From Catalinimonas alkaloidigena (GTDB lineage: Bacteria; Bacteroidota; Bacteroidia; Cytophagales; Flexibacteraceae), in NCBI RefSeq assembly GCF_900100765.1, contig NZ_FNFO01000006.1:1-64000 (forward strand): 64,000 nucleotides of DNA. Direction: 5' to 3'. The position numbers and the translations under genes are program-made. A model generated the notes under the pieces. The model ran no database searches. It saw only the letters and a program-made list of their open reading frames with translations, and was not told where the DNA came from. The first letter of the stretch is position 1; each line of letters begins with the position of its first letter. Below are positions 58,561-64,000 of the stretch, one piece after another.

Positions 58561-60474
58561 TTAAAGGTTCTGCCGGAAGGTGGTGCGGTTGCCTACCTGA
58601 TCGGTGACTTCCAGCACAAGCTCCCCTCGCAAAGGTAAGCGAGAATCCTTTTTTTCCGATTTTAACAGCCCGGTTTTGTAATCGTAATTCATCAACAGCC
58701 ATTTTCCGTCGACGGTCGCGCGGAAACTGGCAATCCCCGCCAGGTCGTCGCGGATGCGAAACAGGGCTTCGTCGTGGTTGGCGCGCAACAGACGTACGCT
58801 GGGAGCGTTGTCGTCCGTTGCCAGCACGAACGACCCGAACCGCCGCGTGCGGAAATGGATGGCGCCTTCTTTCCAGGTGCCGCCCTCAAAGCTTTTGCGC
58901 CCCCGCGAGTCCTGCATGTAGACAACGGTCTTGTCCAGGTCGGAAGGCAGTTGTTCTGGATGCCATACCACTTCGACGGCCTCGGCCAGGGGCACCTGCT
59001 GCTGGGCACAGATGTCCAGTCGGTCGGCGCTGACGCGCGTGGTCAGGTAGAGGGTGTCATACAATGTGCCCGCTCCGAACGAAAGGTCCAGGCCCTTCTG
59101 GCAATGCTGGTACGCCACACCGGCCGGAACGGCGGCGCAGTAGGGCAGCTCCAGGTTATCGCCGTTCAGGTCCAGCGAATCGGGCAGACCTTGGCGCATG
59201 TCGTAGAGAAACACGGTAGAAGCGCCGTTTGCGTAGGCCGGGGGCAGCACCGAGGCGTTGTTTCCGGCGTAGACGATGGCCGGGCGGCTGTCGAGCGGCA
59301 GGTGACGGGCCGTGACTTTCAGCAAATTCTCGTGCAGTTCGTACGAAAACGTCGGCGTACCCTGCGTTTCCAGCACCGGATCGATGATCTTTTCGGGCGA
59401 AACGCCCTGGAGCGTCATCGAAAACTGCGACATGTTCTGGTACGTGTCCCACAACTTCACTTCCACCTGGTGCGGGCGGTTGTCGTCGATCAGGATTTTG
59501 CCGTCGCGCTGCGGCGTGTGGTAAAACCCGAGGTCGTTGCCGTCGGCCACGTAACACCGCTGGTACGGCCGGCCGGAGCCCTGCCACGCTTCGTAGTTGA
59601 CATGAACGTTGATGGTGTGGTTCTGGTCGAAGGTAAACCGGTCGATGTGGTGCGTATACACTTCCTTGCCATCGACTTTCACCTCCACGCACTGCACCCC
59701 GTTGCGATTCGCCGAGCCGTTCTGTTGGTCGTAGATGTCGACTTCCAGCCCCATGAGGCCGTGTACCTGAACCGGATCGTTGAGGTAATAGTGGTGGCCC
59801 CGTCGCAACGGCACCGCCTCAAAATCACCAAAACTGCCGTTGATGCGGCTTTGGGTCGACAGCGCGCGTAGGGCGATGCGGCGAAACACCGGCGGCACTT
59901 GGTCGCGCACTTCGTCGAACCCGTATTGCAAGGGATTCAATACCGCTTCGTTCGAATCGCGTATTTCGAAGTGGAGGTGCGGCCCCCCCGAACTTCCCGA
60001 ATTGCCCGAAGCTGCGATGATCTGCCCCCGTTTCACCACGAACTCTTTTGGTCCGGGAAAGAGGTTAATCTCGAAACTTTCCTCGTTGTACTGTTGTGCA
60101 CGCACGTAGTCGGCCAGCTCGTCGTAGAAGCTATCCAGGTGGGCATAGACGGTGCGCAGGCCGTTCGGGTGGCGCAGGTAAATGGCGTTGCCGTAGCCGC
60201 TGGTGCCGACCCGCACCCGGTAAACGTACCCTTCGGCCGAGGCGTAGACGGGCAGGCCGGTGCGTTGATCGGTTTTGATGTCCAGCCCGCCGTGGAAGTG
60301 GTTCGGCCGGATCTCGCCCATGCTGCCTGCCAACTGGCTCGGCTGGCCGGGTTTGATCGGGTACAGAAAATAGCCGCGCGGCACTTCTGGCGTGTCGGCC
60401 AGCGACCAACCCGAAAGCAAAACGGCAAAAACGAAAAATACGCGAAACAGAGGGCTGCGCCCGAACGTGTGCAT
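58561..60474 (-). CDS. M23 family metallopeptidase (LytM-type)
   Basis: The 637-aa precursor has a signal peptide (FRVFFVFAVLLSGWSLA) and an N-terminal M23 domain. RPNHFHGGLDIKT gives the first His and Asp, and GPHLHFEIRD gives the second metal His pair, with the usual VYASAEGYVYRV and NGLRTVYAHLD segments. The long C-terminal part consists of beta domains of unknown type. It probably trims peptidoglycan cross-links or activates others. It starts one base after the upstream FAH stop, so both are co-transcribed. Confidence 0.9.
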   Translation of the reverse strand: MHTFGRSPLFRVFFVFAVLLSGWSLADTPEVPRGYFLYPIKPGQPSQLAGSMGEIRPNHFHGGLDIKTDQRTGLPVYASAEGYVYRVRVGTSGYGNAIYLRHPNGLRTVYAHLDSFYDELADYVRAQQYNEESFEINLFPGPKEFVVKRGQIIAASGNSGSSGGPHLHFEIRDSNEAVLNPLQYGFDEVRDQVPPVFRRIALRALSTQSRINGSFGDFEAVPLRRGHHYYLNDPVQVHGLMGLEVDIYDQQNGSANRNGVQCVEVKVDGKEVYTHHIDRFTFDQNHTINVHVNYEAWQGSGRPYQRCYVADGNDLGFYHTPQRDGKILIDDNRPHQVEVKLWDTYQNMSQFSMTLQGVSPEKIIDPVLETQGTPTFSYELHENLLKVTARHLPLDSRPAIVYAGNNASVLPPAYANGASTVFLYDMRQGLPDSLDLNGDNLELPYCAAVPAGVAYQHCQKGLDLSFGAGTLYDTLYLTTRVSADRLDICAQQQVPLAEAVEVVWHPEQLPSDLDKTVVYMQDSRGRKSFEGGTWKEGAIHFRTRRFGSFVLATDDNAPSVRLLRANHDEALFRIRDDLAGIASFRATVDGKWLLMNYDYKTGLLKSEKKDSRLPLRGELVLEVTDQVGNRTTFRQNL

Positions 60475-60475
60475 G

Positions 60476-61087
60476 TTATTTTATCTCAAAACTCAACATC
60501 TTGTCTTCTTCCAGGTAGGCATCCAGGCGGTCGCCTACGTGTACCGCCCCTACGCCCGAAGGGGTGCCCGTAAAAATGATGTCGCCCGCTTTCAACGTAA
60601 AGTAACGCGAGATGTAGGCGATAATGTATTCGAAGCTGAAAATCATCAACTGGGTGTGGCCACGCTGTTTGACGTCTCCGTTCACTTCCAGGTGAAAGTG
60701 TAGGTCGGTGAGGTCGGAAAATTCTTCGATCGGCCGAAACTCGGAAATCGGAGCCGAGCCGTTGAAGCCTTTGGCCAGCGCCCAGGGCAACCCTTTTTCT
60801 TTGGCTTTTTTCTGGAGATCGCGGGCCGTAAAATCAATTCCCAGCCCGATGGCATCGACGTACTTGAGTGCGAACTGTTCTTCGATGTTTTTTCCCTCGC
60901 GCCCGATGCGCAGCAGAATCTCGACTTCGTGGTGAATGTCTTTGGAGACCTCCGGATAGTAGAACGGCTCGCCGTTTTTCAGAAGGGCCGTATCGGGTTT
61001 GGTGAAGATGACAGGTTCGTCGGGACGCTCGTTGTTGAGCTCCTTGATGTGTTCAACGTAGTTACGACCGATGCAGATAATTTTCAT
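60476..61087 (-). CDS. Fumarylacetoacetate hydrolase family protein
   Basis: The 203-aa protein has the FAH fold in its short bacterial form: IGRNYVEHIKEL, IHHEVEILLRIG (Glu ligands), GIDFTARDLQKKAKEKGLPWALAKGFNG and GDIIFTGTPSGVG. It binds Mg2+ or Ca2+ and acts on acylpyruvates or related 2-keto acids. Some members are oxaloacetate tautomerases or decarboxylases. It begins the operon with the M23 peptidase and bcp, although no chemical link between them is evident. Confidence 0.92.
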   Translation of the reverse strand: MKIICIGRNYVEHIKELNNERPDEPVIFTKPDTALLKNGEPFYYPEVSKDIHHEVEILLRIGREGKNIEEQFALKYVDAIGLGIDFTARDLQKKAKEKGLPWALAKGFNGSAPISEFRPIEEFSDLTDLHFHLEVNGDVKQRGHTQLMIFSFEYIIAYISRYFTLKAGDIIFTGTPSGVGAVHVGDRLDAYLEEDKMLSFEIK

Positions 61088-61234
61088 AATAAATTGATGT
61101 TGAGGAACAAAAGTAAAAGTTCCTCGCAGATGCGCCAGAAAAAGCCGGTCTATCTCTGTAAGCGAAATCAGGCGCTTCCTGTTCCCTGACCGATTTGCGT
61201 ATGCGTAAGAATTTGCCTGATTTTCAGGAAGATA

Positions 61235-61366
61235 TCACCGAGTGTGCTCCACCTTTTCCGAAAGGCTCAGGCGGGGTTTCGGCGGCGACCAGCGGAAGAT
61301 AATCCACCCCAACAGGAGCAGAAACGCAAAAATCAACAGGTCGGAAACACCTCCTCGCGTTCTCAT
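61235..61366 (-). CDS. Small single-span membrane protein (43 aa)
   Basis: This short ORF has an ATG at 61366 and a TGA at 61235. It starts MRTRGGVSDLL, followed by a hydrophobic helix (IFAFLLLLGWIIF) and a basic and polar tail ending KVEHTR. The positive N-terminus and single membrane span are typical of small envelope proteins. No family is recognised, and it is too short for confident coding calls. Confidence 0.4.
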   Translation of the reverse strand: MRTRGGVSDLLIFAFLLLLGWIIFRWSPPKPRLSLSEKVEHTR

Positions 61367-61500
61367 TCCGTCAAGCTAAAACGCGGGGCGGGGTATGTCA
61401 ACTGCGGCGGAGACGGGCGGCCACTCGGAGATGTAAGGAAAGAATTGAGAAACCAACATACTTCACTGGCTACCAGCTTTTTAGAGCTTCGTTGAGGCGC

Positions 61501-61540
61501 AAAAAAAAGCCCTCCGGCCGTGGGGAAAGACCGGAGGGCT
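61501..61540 (-). terminator. Intrinsic terminator of the oxidoreductase gene
   Basis: AGCCCTCCGG (61508-61517) pairs with CCGGAGGGCT (61531-61540), and on the - strand eight T follow. It lies 20 bp after the stop at 61560. Confidence 0.92.
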
Positions 61541-61559
61541 GCAAGGAGAAAAAGGCGGA

Positions 61560-62759
61560 TTAGTCCTGCGGATTTACCACGCGCTGCACCATGCGTCCCG
61601 TAGCTTTTTCTTTCAAGATGATTTTGGTCTGCCCGCCCGGCATCACCTCTTCTTTCACCAGGTAATGGTCGGCATCGTAGTCGGTGAAGTGCTGCTGCAC
61701 CCCGCCCAGTTCCTGCCCGCGCCACACGGCCAGGTCGACGGGTTCCCACGTCTTGGTTTGTGCCGATTTGAGCGCGGCGTCCATAATGGCGTTGACCACG
61801 TACCCATCGTAAAAAGTTTCCAGCGGGGCGGTGCCGTTTTCCAGTGCCGTCAGAATGTCGGTGAACATGTGGTTGTAGCCCAGGTCGTTCACTTCATCGC
61901 CCACCGGAAAGAGCCATCCCGCGTTGCTTTCTGCCTTTTCGGCTACGTAGCCGTCTTTGCCCCCGGAGGTGAACATTTCGAACCCGGTCCGCAGAAAGTG
62001 GTTGTTCCAGATGGTGCCCTCGGTGCCGCACACTTCGTCGCGCAGGTCCATGCCCCCGCGGAAGGCCCAGCTCACTTCAAATTGGGCGACGGCGCCGGTT
62101 TCGTACCGCACCAGCCCGATGGCGTGGTCTTCGGCATCGATGGGTTTGACGAGCGTATCGGCCCAGCACATCACTTCGACCGGTTTGATGTCCTTGCCGA
62201 TGTAGTGCCGTCCGATCTCGATGCAATGGCAGGCCAGGTCGAGAATGGCCCCGCCACCCGAAATGGATTTGGTCCAGAACCAGTCGCTGTGGGGACCGGG
62301 GTGCGTTTCCCGCGAGCGCGCCCAGAGAATGCGGCCCAGCGCACCTTTTTGCACGGCTTCGACCGCTTTCAGGGTTTTGGGCGTATACACCAGGTCTTCC
62401 AGGTAACCGTGGAAAATGCCCGCCTCTTCGACGGCCTCCAGCATTTGCCGTGCTTCGTCGGCGTTGCGGCCCAGCGGCTTGGTGCAAAGCACGGGTTTGC
62501 CCGCTTTGGCGGCCAGAAGTGTAGCTTCCAGATGCAGGTGGTTCGGCAGAGCAATGACGACGGCCTCCACTTCGGGATCTTCGATGGCTTCCTGCATGCT
62601 GGTGGTCCACTTGGGAACGTTCCAGCGCTGGCAAAACGATTTCAGGTTGTCTTCAGAACGGGACTGCACCACGTGCACGCGGTCGCGGTTGCGTTGGCCG
62701 TGGAGTGCCCCTGTGTAAAAATCGGCGATGAAGCCGGAGCCGAGCATGGCAAGTTTCAT
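61560..62759 (-). CDS. Gfo/Idh/MocA family oxidoreductase
   Basis: The 399-aa protein has the N-terminal Rossmann motif [19 protein letters not shown] and the hallmark [34 protein letters not shown] with the conserved Lys. [23 protein letters not shown] is the second-domain active-site segment. It is cytosolic (no signal), unlike the Tat-exported relative at 21012. It may act on an inositol or other polyol. It is likely co-regulated with the permease gene just upstream (65 bp). The ATG at 62759 begins exactly at the Rossmann strand. Confidence 0.92.
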   Translation of the reverse strand: MKLAMLGSGFIADFYTGALHGQRNRDRVHVVQSRSEDNLKSFCQRWNVPKWTTSMQEAIEDPEVEAVVIALPNHLHLEATLLAAKAGKPVLCTKPLGRNADEARQMLEAVEEAGIFHGYLEDLVYTPKTLKAVEAVQKGALGRILWARSRETHPGPHSDWFWTKSISGGGAILDLACHCIEIGRHYIGKDIKPVEVMCWADTLVKPIDAEDHAIGLVRYETGAVAQFEVSWAFRGGMDLRDEVCGTEGTIWNNHFLRTGFEMFTSGGKDGYVAEKAESNAGWLFPVGDEVNDLGYNHMFTDILTALENGTAPLETFYDGYVVNAIMDAALKSAQTKTWEPVDLAVWRGQELGGVQQHFTDYDADHYLVKEEVMPGGQTKIILKEKATGRMVQRVVNPQD

Positions 62760-62824
62760 AACGAATAATGGGTAGATGGTATAGGATAATCGGTAATGCG
62801 TAGAAAGTAGGAGTACTTCGCGGA

Positions 62825-64000
62825 TCAGGCGACCTGTGCCGCCACCGCTTTGCTCTCTTTCTCCTTGAACAGGAGCAGGAACACCAGGAAAACCACCGCC
62901 GATGCGCCCGCCGGTACCAGCCAGATCGCCGTCCAGTCGCGCAGTTCGTCGGCCGTGAAGGCTTCGACCACCACGCCCGAGAACCAGGTGCCGATCAGCA
63001 TGCCCAGCCCGTAAGTCGCAAACGTGATCATGCCCTGGGCCGAACTGCGCAGGTGCGCGGGCGCGCGTTTGTCGACGTAAATCTGGCCGGTGACAAAGAA
63101 AAAGTCGTAACAAATGCCGTGCAGCAAAATACCCGCGTAGAGCATCCAGATGGCTTCGTCGGGTCCGCCGAAGGCAAACAGAAGGTAGCGGATGACCCAG
63201 GAAATCATGCCGAACAGCATCATCTTTTTCACGCCCAGTTGCACAAAAAACAGCGGCATCAGCAGCAGAAACAGCGCTTCCATGGCCTGTCCCAGCGACA
63301 ACGTGGCGGCGGCGTTGCTAATCCCCGTAGCCACCAGGAACTGGCTGGTCTGGGCATAATAAAAGGAGAGGGGAATGCAAATCAGCATCGACGAGATGAC
63401 CAGCACCGCGAACGAGACGTTTTTCATCAATTTAAGTGCGTCCAGCCCCAAAATCTCCCGGAACGAAGCCTGCGTGCCCTTGGCTTTCGGTGGGGTGTGC
63501 GGCAGGAAGAAACTGTAAATTCCCAGCGCTACCGAAACGGCGGCCCCTACGTGGAAAATGGAGGCCTGCGTATCAATTCCGAGCTGACTGACCAGTAGGT
63601 TGGAGGCGATCCAGCCGAACGTGCCCAACACCCGCACCGTCGGAAACTGCTTGCCCGGATCGGCCATTTGCTGAAACGATAAAGAATTGCTCAGGGCCAT
63701 GGTAGGCGTGTAGCAAAGGGTATACGCCAGCAGACAGGGGTAGAACGTCGCAAAACTATCGAGTTGTGCGGCCAGGTACAGAAGCACGCCTCCCACCAGA
63801 TGCAGCACGCCCATCACGCGCTCCGTTGCAAAGAAACGGTCGGCCACCATCCCGACGAAAAAGGGGGAGATCATGGCGGCGATGGAGAGGGCACCGTACG
63901 CGGTGCCGACTTCGATGGCGCTAAACCCCTGCGTTACATCCAGATAAGCGCCCATTGTAACGTACCACGAGCCCCAGATAAAATACTGGAGAAACATCAT
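62825..64000 (-). CDS. MFS transporter, nucleoside permease (NupG/XapB)-like (5' end outside the window)
   Basis: At least 391 residues are visible, with about twelve membrane helices. The sequence [18 protein letters not shown] and the loop [19 protein letters not shown] match the nucleoside:H+ symporter branch of the major facilitator superfamily. [27 protein letters not shown] is the other family mark. Bacteroidetes use such carriers for sugars or polyols too, and the gene pairs with a Gfo/Idh/MocA oxidoreductase. The frame starts at the window edge, so the true start is probably a few codons beyond. Confidence 0.88.
   Translation of the reverse strand: MMFLQYFIWGSWYVTMGAYLDVTQGFSAIEVGTAYGALSIAAMISPFFVGMVADRFFATERVMGVLHLVGGVLLYLAAQLDSFATFYPCLLAYTLCYTPTMALSNSLSFQQMADPGKQFPTVRVLGTFGWIASNLLVSQLGIDTQASIFHVGAAVSVALGIYSFFLPHTPPKAKGTQASFREILGLDALKLMKNVSFAVLVISSMLICIPLSFYYAQTSQFLVATGISNAAATLSLGQAMEALFLLLMPLFFVQLGVKKMMLFGMISWVIRYLLFAFGGPDEAIWMLYAGILLHGICYDFFFVTGQIYVDKRAPAHLRSSAQGMITFATYGLGMLIGTWFSGVVVEAFTADELRDWTAIWLVPAGASAVVFLVFLLLFKEKESKAVAAQVA

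Noticed and set aside
1-64000. CRISPR arrays, phage genes, toxin-antitoxin pairs, transposases
   Set aside because: No regularly spaced repeats, integrase, transposase or recognisable toxin genes were seen; the repeats present are single palindromic units.

Overview
The window looks like a chromosome segment of a moderately high-GC member of the Bacteroidetes, most likely order Cytophagales (inference). The evidence is promoters of the Bacteroidetes type (TAnnTTTG), few Shine-Dalgarno sequences, many secreted lipoproteins and esterases, a type IX secretion sorting tail on a subtilase, ThuA and Gfo/Idh/MocA genes, and split transketolase subunits. No phage, transposase, CRISPR array or rRNA was seen. 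There is one tRNA gene (CAT anticodon).

Layout. 1-5200: end of a membrane protein, an SDR, a metallo-hydrolase, a secreted esterase, a DoxX protein and a NrtR/AraR-like Nudix regulator. 5450-16525: a carbohydrate and ester-degrading region with an SGNH hydrolase, a GH2 exo-glucosaminidase-like enzyme, a large secreted esterase, a GH29 fucosidase, an SMP-30 lactonase and an acyl-esterase, separated by hairpin repeats. 16995-24409: a histidine kinase overlapping a convergent SDR, a ThuA / Gfo-Idh / Gfo-Idh cluster, and mscL. 24654-32079: a lipase-META fusion coupled to a META lipoprotein, small lipoproteins, an S9 peptidase and a second metallo-hydrolase. 32143-40584: housekeeping genes (RecD-like helicase, thioesterase, Nudix, polyprenol-phosphate mannosyltransferase, HemY-type oxidase, HAD phosphatase, site-2 protease, LptF/G permease, START-like protein). 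40712-49301: tRNA, an NTF2/TPR protein, an astacin-like protease, an apparently inactive UmuC-like polymerase, small unknown genes, a CDGSH protein, a degenerate TrpF-like barrel, thioredoxin and mnmA. 49294-54521: lipoprotein, S8 protease, thiolase and an ECF sigma factor operon. 54608-64000: transketolase C and N subunits split by a von Willebrand A gene, Bcp, an M23 peptidase, an FAH-family hydrolase, a Gfo/Idh oxidoreductase and a nucleoside-permease-like transporter running off the end.

Most secreted enzymes between 4 and 27 kb fit a lifestyle of scavenging amino-sugar, fucose-containing and acylated glycans, although no SusC/SusD pair is present here. The most unusual items are a family of TGTCATC...GATGACA hairpin repeats (six copies), two long perfect inverted repeats with 13-nt loops, the catalytically degenerate UmuC-like and TrpF-like proteins, the vWA gene inserted between the two halves of transketolase, and a lipase carrying a META domain beside a META lipoprotein. 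I found no convincing new defence or mobile system.
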